Shown: positions 35,501 through 44,400 of the stretch, piece after piece
Layout of the letters: each line of letters opens with the position of its first letter
Position numbering within the stretch: the stretch's first letter is position 1
Origin: Verrucomicrobiia bacterium
GTDB lineage: Bacteria; Verrucomicrobiota; Verrucomicrobiia; Limisphaerales; Pedosphaeraceae
Direction of reading: 5' to 3'
Assembly: GCA_036268055.1 (NCBI GenBank)
Contig: DATAUW010000006.1
Coordinates: 1 to 64,000, forward strand
DNA length: 64,000 nt
The notes under the pieces: model-generated
Told to the model about the DNA's origin: nothing
The model's input: only the letters and a program-made list of their open reading frames with translations
Databases searched by the model: none
Position numbers and translations under genes: made by a program

Positions 35501-36973
35501 ATGCCCATTGAAAAAATTATCGTGCTTGAGGACGAACTGATCGTCCGCAAGAACCTCGAACAACTGCTTCGCCAACGCCGCTATGACGTGGCGTCCACCG
35601 GCACCATCGCCGGCGCCCACGAATTGATGGCCAAGGATACCTTCGACCTGATCTTCGTGGATGTCCGCCTGCCCGACGGCGAGGGCACAGATCTTTTGCG
35701 CGAATTGCAATCGCGTCCGGAGAAGCCGCTGGTGGTGATGGTCACAGGTTTTGGCTCGGTCGAGTCCGCCGTGGAGTGCATGCGCAACGGGGCGTTCGAC
35801 TACATGCTCAAGCCGTTTTCGAACGACCAGCTCGAGGTCACACTCAAGAAGGCGGATAATTTCAATCAACTTCTCAAGGTCAACGAGTATTTCAACCGCG
35901 CCGAAGAGGAAGAGTCTGGTTACGAACTCCTTGGCCAAAGCCCGGTCATGGAAAATTTGCGGCAACTCATCCGCAAGGTTGCACGCACTCAAGCGACGGT
36001 GTTGATTGCTGGCGAAAGCGGCACCGGCAAAGAATTGGTCGCAAGAGCACTTTATCGTCAAAGTCCGCGTGCAAATGCCCCTTTTATCAAGTTAAACTGC
36101 GCTGCAGTGCCTGAAAACCTTATTGAGAGCGAGTTCTTCGGCCACGAAAAAGGCGCTTTTACAGGTGCGCTGACCAAGCGCGAAGGCCGCTTTGAATTGG
36201 CCCATAATGGAACCATTCTCCTCGACGAAATCAGCGAGATTTCTCCGCAAGTTCAGGCCAAGCTGCTGCGCGTCCTTCAGGAACGCGAGTTGGAACGCGT
36301 CGGCGGGAATCGTACCATTAAAGTGGATGTCCGCGTCATCGCGACGACTAACCGCAAGCTGGAGGAAAGCGTTGAGCGAAAAGAATTTCGGCAGGATCTT
36401 TTCTTCCGCCTGAATGTCGTGCCGATTCAGGTGCCGCCCTTGCGCGACCGCCGTGAAGATGTGCCATTTCTTGCGCAACAATTCATGCAGCGCTTCGCCC
36501 GCAAACACGGCGTGCGGGTGCGTGGCTTGACCGATGATTGCCAAGCCGCGCTCAAGGCCCACAACTGGCCCGGCAATGTGCGCGAACTCCAGAATGTCAT
36601 CGAGCGCGCGGTCATCCTCTGCGGCGACGGCGGCCTGCTTGAAACCGAACACCTCGGCCTGACGGCGGTGGCGGCTTCCGCCGCTGGCAATACTGCTCCG
36701 GTTTCTGCGAAACCGAGCAGCGCTGGCGCCACAACCAATACTCCTTCCGCCTCTGTTCCAGTGAGCAGCAGTGCAGCCACTTCCCCGGCAGGCGACTTGG
36801 TTAGTCTTGCCGAACTCGAGAAACGCCACATTTTCGCCGCGCTGGAAAAGACGAATCAAAACCGCACACACGCCGCGAAACTACTCGGCATCAGCATCCG
36901 CACCTTGCGCAACAAACTCACCGAATACGGCGTCAACGCCAAAGAAGAATCCGGCGGCGAGACTGAGGAATAG
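35501..36973 (+). CDS. Sigma-54-dependent response regulator (NtrC family), copy 2
   Basis: This 490-residue activator has a receiver at about 1-125 (IIVLEDELIVRKNLE, phospho-Asp in LIFVDVRLPDGEG, Lys in YMLKPFSN). The AAA+ domain runs from about 145 to 385: Walker A IAGESGTGKELV, GAFTGA, Walker B TILLDEISEIS and NVVPIQVPPLRDRREDV. An Ala/Ser/Thr-rich linker of ~45 residues leads to the Fis-type helix-turn-helix (RTHAAKLLGISIRTLRNKLTEYG). The receiver has Glu-Asp-Glu at the acidic cluster, still compatible with phosphorylation. It begins nine bases after the FlgN-like gene. Confidence 0.95.
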   Translation: MPIEKIIVLEDELIVRKNLEQLLRQRRYDVASTGTIAGAHELMAKDTFDLIFVDVRLPDGEGTDLLRELQSRPEKPLVVMVTGFGSVESAVECMRNGAFDYMLKPFSNDQLEVTLKKADNFNQLLKVNEYFNRAEEEESGYELLGQSPVMENLRQLIRKVARTQATVLIAGESGTGKELVARALYRQSPRANAPFIKLNCAAVPENLIESEFFGHEKGAFTGALTKREGRFELAHNGTILLDEISEISPQVQAKLLRVLQERELERVGGNRTIKVDVRVIATTNRKLEESVERKEFRQDLFFRLNVVPIQVPPLRDRREDVPFLAQQFMQRFARKHGVRVRGLTDDCQAALKAHNWPGNVRELQNVIERAVILCGDGGLLETEHLGLTAVAASAAGNTAPVSAKPSSAGATTNTPSASVPVSSSAATSPAGDLVSLAELEKRHIFAALEKTNQNRTHAAKLLGISIRTLRNKLTEYGVNAKEESGGETEE

Positions 36974-37146
36974 TTCGCTACGGTCAGAGCGTACTCGCGA
37001 GACGCTCACCTTTCCATTTCAAGTTTAAATCTTCATTCCGCTATACGCCCCCATGCGGCTGGACTCTCGCGGGCGAAAAGGTAATGCTATATTGAAACAA
37101 CAATATAAAACGCGCACGGGACGCGAGTATCAAAATTTAAATTCAT

Positions 37147-39063
37147 TTGGCGAAAAAATTTCATCGCGTTTTTGGCGGGGCAATCATTCTGTTGCTGTCG
37201 TGCGCCATTGCTTCCGCGCAGCCAGCGAATACGAATCGGCCCGTGCGCCGCATCATCGTCAGCGGCGACGGAGTGCAACCCGTCTCGCACACGATTCCGC
37301 CATCGTCCATTTCGCCGGATGCCTTCGATAACATGGTGGCTTCGGCGGCGTCGTTCGACATGGATTCGCCTGTGGAAGCGCAGGCGGAATTCGATCCTCC
37401 CGTTGCTGTCGCTGGTGGGCACGTGGTCTATCGCCTCACCGTGTCTGCGCTCGACGAGTCATTGACGGTGCCGGACGATTTGCCCGCGCCCGCTGGAATC
37501 GCCCTCCACGCGGGTGGACGCGGACAGATTTATCAACCCACGGGCGGGATGAAATTGCGTCCCGAGACGACCGTGATCTATCGCGGCATCGTGACAAACA
37601 CCGGCACTTTCACCGTGCCCGAATTCGAAGTAACCGCCTACGGCAAACCTGTCAAAGTTCCCGCGACCACCCTGACCGTCACTGCCGTTGGCAATCTGGG
37701 CGACGCGGAACCGCCGCATCTGCTTTTGGATTTGCCGGCGGATGATTGTTACGTCGGCCAGCTTTTGAGAGTCGGCGTGATGCTTCCGTTGCAGGCGAAT
37801 GGCGGCGCGCTCGGTTTTTCGCAACCGCACGTCACTGGCGATTTTATTTTCTCTGAACAATTTTCCACCGGCATGCGGCAGGAAACGCGACAGCGCGATG
37901 GAAAAATTTTTCAGGCTTACGTGGAGGACGTGCTCATCACGCCCTTGCGCGCGGGCGATGAGGAGTTGGTCGGCCAGGCGCGCAGTTATGTGATACGCCC
38001 GAATCCGGTGCACACGAATATTCAGCAAACGATGAATGTGCTGGTGGATTCCGACCCGGTGACGTTCAACGTGAAACCATTGCCCAAAGAAGGCGTGCTG
38101 CCGGGCTTCACTGGCGCGGTGGGAAATTTCCAGGTCGAAAAACCGCGCCTGTCCGCCGCTGAAATTCGCGCCGGTGAACCGGTGACGCTCGATGTCATCA
38201 TTCGCGGCGATGGCAACCTTGGCCGGCTCACCGCGCTCACGCTGCCGGAGTCGCGCGAATGGCAAACTTTTCCGCCCACGTCCGACGGCGTTCCCGCATC
38301 GCTCGCGCAAATGCGCGGCTACGCGAGTTTCAAATATACGCTCATTCCGCTTACCGCCGCCGTCAGCGCCACGCCGCCCATCCCGTTCAGTTATTTCGAT
38401 CCGCGAAAAAAAACCTACGTTGACCTCACGATTCCTTCCGTGCCGATCAAGGTGGATCCGGGTGCGGCGGCTTCGAGTGCGCCGCTGGAAGCCGTGCAAC
38501 CGCCCGCGCCTGATCCTGAATTTGACGATTCCAACAATCACGAGAAAGAGCCGGTGCTCAGCGATCTCGCCGCGTCGCCCGGCGCGCGGGCGGGTTCATT
38601 GCTGCCGCTGCAACAGCACGCGTGGTTTATCGCGTTGCAATTCATTCCCGCGGGTGCGCTGCTCGGCTTGTGGCTGTGGGATCGCCGCCGCCGATTTTTG
38701 GCGCAACATCCTGAAGTGATTCTCAAACGCAAGGCGCGCCGCGGTTTGGCCCGGGAACTTCGCCGCGCCCGCCGCGCCGCCAGCGCGCATGATGCCGCCG
38801 GTTTTGTCACCGCCGGCACGGATGCTTTGCGCGAAGCCTGCGCGCCACACATCGCTGCGAATCCCGGCGCGCTGGTTTGCGCGGATGTTTTACAGGAAAT
38901 GCCCGCCGTGCCGCGCGGTGTCCAGAGCACGGAAATGATCCGGCGTTTTTTCGCGGCGGCGGATGCATTGCGTTTCGGCGGACCGGCGAAAGAAAGTTCC
39001 GAACTGCTCGCGTTGCAACCTGACCTTGAACAACTGCTCGAAGAATTGCGAGGCCGCCTGTGA
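37147..39063 (+). CDS. BatD-type aerotolerance protein
   Basis: This 638-residue envelope protein of the BatD ('oxygen tolerance') family starts with TTG and has a signal peptide (VFGGAIILLLSCAIASAQ). Several beta-sandwich domains of extracytoplasmic type follow (AEFDPPVAVAGGHVVYRLTV, then EPVTLDVIIRGDGNLGRLT). A single transmembrane helix near residue 495-515 (WFIALQFIPAGALLGLWLW) is followed by a basic, helical cytoplasmic tail. BatD normally belongs to a set with MoxR ATPase and VWA proteins BatA and BatB; here only a BatE-like gene follows, overlapping as GTGA. The missing partners may lie elsewhere. Confidence 0.82.
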   Translation: MAKKFHRVFGGAIILLLSCAIASAQPANTNRPVRRIIVSGDGVQPVSHTIPPSSISPDAFDNMVASAASFDMDSPVEAQAEFDPPVAVAGGHVVYRLTVSALDESLTVPDDLPAPAGIALHAGGRGQIYQPTGGMKLRPETTVIYRGIVTNTGTFTVPEFEVTAYGKPVKVPATTLTVTAVGNLGDAEPPHLLLDLPADDCYVGQLLRVGVMLPLQANGGALGFSQPHVTGDFIFSEQFSTGMRQETRQRDGKIFQAYVEDVLITPLRAGDEELVGQARSYVIRPNPVHTNIQQTMNVLVDSDPVTFNVKPLPKEGVLPGFTGAVGNFQVEKPRLSAAEIRAGEPVTLDVIIRGDGNLGRLTALTLPESREWQTFPPTSDGVPASLAQMRGYASFKYTLIPLTAAVSATPPIPFSYFDPRKKTYVDLTIPSVPIKVDPGAAASSAPLEAVQPPAPDPEFDDSNNHEKEPVLSDLAASPGARAGSLLPLQQHAWFIALQFIPAGALLGLWLWDRRRRFLAQHPEVILKRKARRGLARELRRARRAASAHDAAGFVTAGTDALREACAPHIAANPGALVCADVLQEMPAVPRGVQSTEMIRRFFAAADALRFGGPAKESSELLALQPDLEQLLEELRGRL

Positions 39064-39791
39064 AACGATTTTTGGTTTTAGCGTTCGCCATTTATTTCGC
39101 CGGCCAATGTCTCGCGGGCGCAGCCGACGACTTTTTCTCTCAAGGGTCGCGGGAATATGCCGCGGGACATTTCGATTTGGCGGCGGCGAATTTTAACCAG
39201 GCCGTTGAAACGTCACCCTCCATCGGTGCGTGGCAAAATCTTGGCAACGCGGAATGGCAATGCGGCGAAACCGGGCTCGCAATCCTCGCGTGGGAACGCA
39301 CGCAATGGCTCGACCCGCTCGATGCCCGTTCGCGCGACAATCTTCGTTTCGCCCGCAAGATGCGCCTGCTCGAAGCGCCCGAACTTTCGTGGCCGGAAAT
39401 TTGTTCGTCCTGGCTGCCGGTGGCCGCATGGCCGTGGGTGGCGATGTTCAGCTTTTGGGCCGCCGTCGGAATGGTGCTGCTGCCGGGAATTTTTCGCTGG
39501 CGCAAGGCGGGATGGCATCAGGCCATTGCCGCGGCGGGCTTCGCGATTTTTCTGCTCGCCATTCCGGCGATGATTGGTGTCCACACGCGGACGAAAATCG
39601 GCGTGGTGTTGGTCCGCGACACTCCCCTGCGGCTGACGCCAACAAGCGACGCGCAAAGCATCGCGCGATTGGCGGCGGGAGAAACCGCGCGGCTGGAACG
39701 CGAGCGCGGGCACTATCTTTTTATTCGCACCGCGAATGCGTCCGGCTGGATTGACCAGACGCAATTCGCGTTGATCGCGCGGGAGCGCTGA
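39060..39791 (+). CDS. BatE-like TPR/SH3 membrane protein
   Basis: This 243-residue protein starts with GTG within the BatD stop region. A signal peptide (LVLAFAIYFAGQCLAGA), a TPR pair (EYAAGHFDLAAANFNQAVE, NLGNAEWQCGETGLAILAWERT) and two hydrophobic helices (about 118-140 and 150-172) follow. A C-terminal SH3-like beta domain ends the protein (VVLVRDTPLRLTPTSDAQSIARL to TANASGWIDQTQF). This TPR-membrane-SH3 order is that of BatE. The stop codon directly abuts the stop codon of the convergent ThuA-like gene, with no base between them. Confidence 0.8.
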   Translation: MKRFLVLAFAIYFAGQCLAGAADDFFSQGSREYAAGHFDLAAANFNQAVETSPSIGAWQNLGNAEWQCGETGLAILAWERTQWLDPLDARSRDNLRFARKMRLLEAPELSWPEICSSWLPVAAWPWVAMFSFWAAVGMVLLPGIFRWRKAGWHQAIAAAGFAIFLLAIPAMIGVHTRTKIGVVLVRDTPLRLTPTSDAQSIARLAAGETARLERERGHYLFIRTANASGWIDQTQFALIARER

Positions 39792-40730
39792 TCAGCCCCG
39801 CTTCGGCGCGGGAGGCAACTGCATGCAATTCGGCGCGACTTGCGCAATGTTCGGCGTGACGTTCGCGTTGACATTGCGCACGGCCCAGGAGATGCCGCCG
39901 AAAAGCATTTCGTGATACAGCGGGTTCGTCCACACGTCTTCGCGATGGCCCATAGAGGTATAGAATACGCGGCCTTTGCCGTGCATGCGCGCCCAAGTCT
40001 CGGGATACGGCGGGCGTTGATACGGGTCGCCCTCCATGCCGGCGGTGTCCTGCAAGAGGATCACGTGCAGGTTGTCCGCGAAATCCTTCAACGAATACCA
40101 TTCCTCATTCCATGAGAAAGTGGCTCCGACGTCTTTGAAGCCAGGGAAATTGGGATCAATCACACGAATGGTCGAGTGCTGCTGCTTGCCGTGAATGATG
40201 AATTCCGCGCCCAGCATACGGATGTAGGGATCGGCTTCCGCGCCGTAATTTTTGTAGCGGCTGGCGCCTTTGACCTTCCACGCATCGGGACCTTCACCGG
40301 TGTGAAAGGTGTCGGACGCCGAGTGCGTGCCGATAAAACCTTTGCCGCCGGCGATGGCATCGAGGAACGCCTGTTTGCCGGCGACGGTCATCGGCGGATT
40401 TTTGTCCGTGCCCGCTTCAGTGAGCGAACCGGTGGTGTAAAAGAAATACGCGTCGAACTGCGCGAGATAATCCGGCGTGAACAGACTGCCGTCCTTGGAG
40501 AACGTGAACTCGACGCCATGTTGCGGGGCTAGGTCGGTCAGGATTTTTTGCGCGAAGCTTGGCTGGCCGTTCACGGACTTGATGACGGAATGCTCAAAGC
40601 CAGAAGACTTGCTGAAGAAAAGTATTTTCTTCGTGCGAGACGTGTCGGCGGAGGAGGTGGTGCAACCCGCAAGGCCCAAGCCCATAGCGGCGGCCCCGGT
40701 GCGGAGAATCATTTGGCGGCGGTTCATCAT
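39792..40730 (-). CDS. ThuA-like domain lipoprotein (Tat-exported)
   Basis: This 312-residue protein has an N-terminus NRRQMILRTGAAAMGLGLAGC that combines a twin-arginine-type signal with a lipobox, so it is likely exported folded and lipidated. The body is a ThuA-like (trehalose-utilisation) class-I glutamine-amidotransferase fold (KKILFFSKSSGFEHSV, FDAYFFYTTGSL, GKGFIGTHSASDTFH, GKGRVFYTSMGHREDVW). Such proteins occur in large numbers in Verrucomicrobiota and Planctomycetota, associated with sugar or ether degradation, but the reaction here is unknown. The gene stands alone. Confidence 0.88.
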   Translation of the reverse strand: MMNRRQMILRTGAAAMGLGLAGCTTSSADTSRTKKILFFSKSSGFEHSVIKSVNGQPSFAQKILTDLAPQHGVEFTFSKDGSLFTPDYLAQFDAYFFYTTGSLTEAGTDKNPPMTVAGKQAFLDAIAGGKGFIGTHSASDTFHTGEGPDAWKVKGASRYKNYGAEADPYIRMLGAEFIIHGKQQHSTIRVIDPNFPGFKDVGATFSWNEEWYSLKDFADNLHVILLQDTAGMEGDPYQRPPYPETWARMHGKGRVFYTSMGHREDVWTNPLYHEMLFGGISWAVRNVNANVTPNIAQVAPNCMQLPPAPKRG

Positions 40731-40860
40731 AACATTTAGAGACAGGTTGTTAGGTTTAATAACTATAACTCACGTGCTTGAAGACAAACTGAGGCACCAC
40801 CGCCGCGCCGTCAACCACGAAAGCGCCCCATCAGGATTGATTATGCAGGAACAGAACCGA

Positions 40861-41109
40861 TTAATGTTCGGACTTTTTGCGCCCTTGCCGCATCGCTGAC
40901 GCGTGATCCAATTTTTGTAGCAACGCCAAGCCTCGTTTGGCATCGCCTCGCGAAGCCCGCAGCAGGAAACGGGTTTCCGTATCGAATTGCGCCAAAGCCA
41001 TGCTGGCCCATTCGTCAACCAGCTTATTCAAGCTCACTCCATTGCGCTCGGCAAGGCGGCGCAGACGTTCGTGTTTTGCGTCAGGAAGACGGATGGTTAT
41101 AGTCGCCAT
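40861..41109 (-). CDS. Ribbon-helix-helix DNA-binding protein
   Basis: This 82-residue CopG/Arc-type protein has a beta strand ATITIRLPDAKHERL followed by two helices (RLAERNGVSLNKLVDEWASMAL). Such proteins are often antitoxins that bind DNA as dimers. The start at 41109 was placed at MATITIRLP; the frame runs further upstream without domain content. No toxin gene follows on the same strand before the ThuA-like gene; the ~130 bases between them hold no recognisable toxin. Confidence 0.75.
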   Translation of the reverse strand: MATITIRLPDAKHERLRRLAERNGVSLNKLVDEWASMALAQFDTETRFLLRASRGDAKRGLALLQKLDHASAMRQGRKKSEH

Positions 41110-41427
41110 AAATGTAGTTGGTGTCTCAATAGATTTTAAATCAGAAATTTCTCCCGCGACTCTCCGCAAACCTGCCAACCTATAATACTTCCGCGCCTGC
41201 GCAAATGCCTTTTTCACCTACAAAGCGTCCATTTGCATTTGCCGAACGATGGATTATAGAAATGTGCCTCCCGCCCGACCGTTTCGTGGCAGGAGTTTTG
41301 CTCAATCGGACACTATGATTTTGGCATTATTGAGAAAAACGGCCATTTGCCGCTATCTCCATCATTTGCAGGCCACTGGGTCTTAGGTCTTTTGGGAACT
41401 TAAATCGTTTTTATCACTCTTATTTGT
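41110..41427. other. Regulatory intergenic region before the sedolisin gene
   Basis: This stretch of ~320 bases separates the divergent ribbon-helix-helix and sedolisin genes. It has no gene. It contains a good sigma-54-type promoter (41287-41302) and an AT-rich segment before the sedolisin start. Confidence 0.6.
41287..41302 (+). promoter_or_regulatory. Sigma-54-type promoter ahead of the sedolisin gene
   Basis: TGGCAGGAGTTTTGCT matches the -24/-12 consensus TGGCAC-N5-TTGC(A/T) at all but one of its fixed positions, with exact GG-N10-GC spacing (GG 41288-41289, GC 41300-41301). It would give a leader of about 115 bases. Two NtrC-type activators are encoded in the window. Confidence 0.6.
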
Positions 41428-44400
41428 ATGGCTCAAAGCAGCTTTCTGAAGTCCTTTGTGCGCGTGCTGTTCGCGCCGGGGGTGAAGGTTCGCACTTCGC
41501 GTTCGTTCGGTTTTCGTAATGCTTTCCTCGCCATCGCTGCTCTCGTGCTTCTGGCCGCGATGACTTCCGAAGCCGCACCGCGCCGTCGTCTTTCCGGCCA
41601 TGTTCCGCCGGCGGTCGCCAGTGTGGCGGCGGTGGATCGTCTGGATCGCTCCGCCAAGCTTGAGCTTTCCATCGGCCTGCCTTTGCGCAACGAGGCGGAA
41701 TTCGACGCCTTGCTCGAACAGATTTACGATCCCGCGAGCACGAATTATCACCACTACCTTTCGCCCGCGGATTTCGCCGAACGATTCGGGCCCACGGCCG
41801 AGGATTATCAAAAGGTCATTGATTTCGCCCAGGCGCATGGCCTCGCCGTCAGCAAAACTTTTTCCAATCACACGCTGGTGGTCGTTCAGGGCGCGGCCAC
41901 CAATATTGAAGACGCGTTTCAATTGAACTTGCGCGTTTATCCGCATCCCACGGAGAACCGGCGATTTTTTGCGCCGGACACCGAGCCATCGGTTGACGCG
42001 AGTGTTCCGATTTTGGACATTAGCGGATTGGATAATTACGTTTTGCCGCACCCGATGAATTTACAAATCAGTCCCGCCGCTCAAACCGCTAATTTCCAAT
42101 CGCAGGCTATTCCGCCGCTGACCGGTTCCGGTCCCAACCGTAATTTTATCGGGAACGATTTTCGCGCCGCGTATGCGCCGAATGTTTCGCTGACGGGCGT
42201 CGGCCAAACGGTCGCGTTGTTTGAACTGGACGGTTATTTTCCAGTGGACATCACCAATTATAAAAACGAAGCGCACGAGCCGGATGTGCCGGTGCAAAAT
42301 GTGCTGGTGAATTACGACGGCACGGCTGGCTCGAATAATGTGGAAGTCGCGTTGGACATCGAACTGGCGATTTCGATGGCGCCCGGTTTATCCAAGGTGC
42401 TGGTCTATGAAGGCACGACGGGAAATTCCATCCTCACGCAAATGTTTCAGGACAATGCTGCCGCGCAATGCAGCGCGTCCTGGACTTACTCCATCAATGG
42501 GACTACCACGAATCTTTTTCGCGAATTCGCCGCCGCCGGAGTTTCGTTTTTCACCGCGTCCGGCGACAGCGGCGAGTATAAAAATACCCCCGCCACGCCG
42601 ACCGATGTTCCTTTTCTCACGAGTGTTGGCGGCACGACGCTGCAGACCAGTTCCGCCGGCGGCCCGTGGTCGTCGGAGATTGTATGGAACTGGTTCACCA
42701 CCGGCCAGGGTACCGCCGCAAGCAGCGGTGGTATCAGCACGAGTTACAATTTGCCGACGTGGCAATCGGGTGTCGCCACGACTGCCAACAAAGCCTCGAC
42801 CACGAAACGAAATATTCCCGATGTCGCCCTGACGGCGGACAATATTTTTGTGAACGTGAATAACGGCAGTTCCGGCACGGTGGGCGGAACGAGTTGTGCG
42901 GCCCCGTTGTGGGCGGGATTCGCGGCGTTGATGAACCAGCAAGCCTCGGCGCATGGGCTTACGAATGTAGGTTTCATCAATCCTTCGATCTACGCCATCG
43001 CAAAAACTGCGAACTACACGAACGCCTTTCACGACGTCACCACGGGCAATAACACCAATGCCAATAGCTCAACCCGTTTTCCCGCGACGACCGGTTACGA
43101 TCTTTGCACCGGCCTCGGCTCGCCCAACGGCGCGAACCTCATCGCCGCGCTGGTGCCTGTGCCGATCATCACCACGCAACCGGCAGATGAAGTCACTTCG
43201 CCCGGCAGCAATGTCACTTTTTCCGTGCAAGCTGCGGGCACATCACTTTCTTATCAGTGGCAGGAGAATAACAACAACATTGCTGGCGCGAACAGTTCCG
43301 CTTACACGATCACCAACGCGCAAGTTTCCGATGAGGGAAATTATTCCGTCATCGTTTCCGATAATTCGTTGGCCGTGACGAGCAGCGTTGCCACGTTGAC
43401 CATGAGCGCGCCGCCCATTTTTACTTTGCAGCCGCAAGATCAGTCGGTCCCGCAAGGCGCGACCGTCGTGTTCATGGGCATGGCCACGGGCACGCCGGAT
43501 CCTACGTATCAATGGCAACTCAACGGCGCGGACATTCCGTTCGCGACGGACACGACGCTCACCATCCCGAACGCGCAACTCAGCAACGCGGGCACTTATA
43601 CGCTCGTCGCGTCGAATTCCGGCGGGGCGACTTTCAGTTCCAACGCCGTTTTGATCGTGCAGGCGCCGCCCGCGATTTCCGCACAACCCGTTTCACGCTC
43701 GGTAAATCAAGGTAACAGCGCGCTTTTTTCGGTGACGGCTACGGGCACGCCCACGCTTATTTATCAATGGCAGTTCAACAGCAATAATATTTCTGGCGCG
43801 ACGAATTTCTTTTACGTCGTCTCCAATGCGCAACTCGGCAACTCCGGCAGCTACGATGTCATCGTCATGAATGATTACGGAACCATCACCAGTTCGGTGG
43901 CGACGCTCACTGTGAATGCCCCGCCGATCATCACGTTGCAACCGCAAGGCGAAAGCCTCACCGTCGGCGACACCGCAAATTTCAGCGTCGCGGCCACTGG
44001 CACGCCGCAGGTCAACTACCATTGGCTGTTCAACAATGTTGCGCTCTCTGACAGCGCGCGTATCAACGGCTCGCAAACCGCCAATCTCACCATCAACGGA
44101 GTGCTCACCAGCGACGCGGGAAATTACCAGGCCGTCGCCGCCAATTCTTTCGGCTTGAGCAATAGTATCGTTGTCTCATTGTCCGTCGTCCCCGCCACCC
44201 CGGTCATCACTTGGACAACGCCCGCAGCGATCACTTACGGCTCCGCGCTCACGGTGACGCAATTAAATGTCACCGCTACTCAGCCCGGAACTTTCGCCTA
44301 TTCGCCCGCGCTCGGAACGGTTCCCGATGCCGGCACGAATCTTCTCTCGGTAATTTTCACGCCGAGCGACGCGGCGGATTACAACAGTGTCACGAGCCAC

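Noticed and set aside
40731-40860. A toxin gene partnered with the ribbon-helix-helix protein
   Set aside because: No frame in the short gap shows PIN, RelE or other toxin features; the available frames are short and interrupted.
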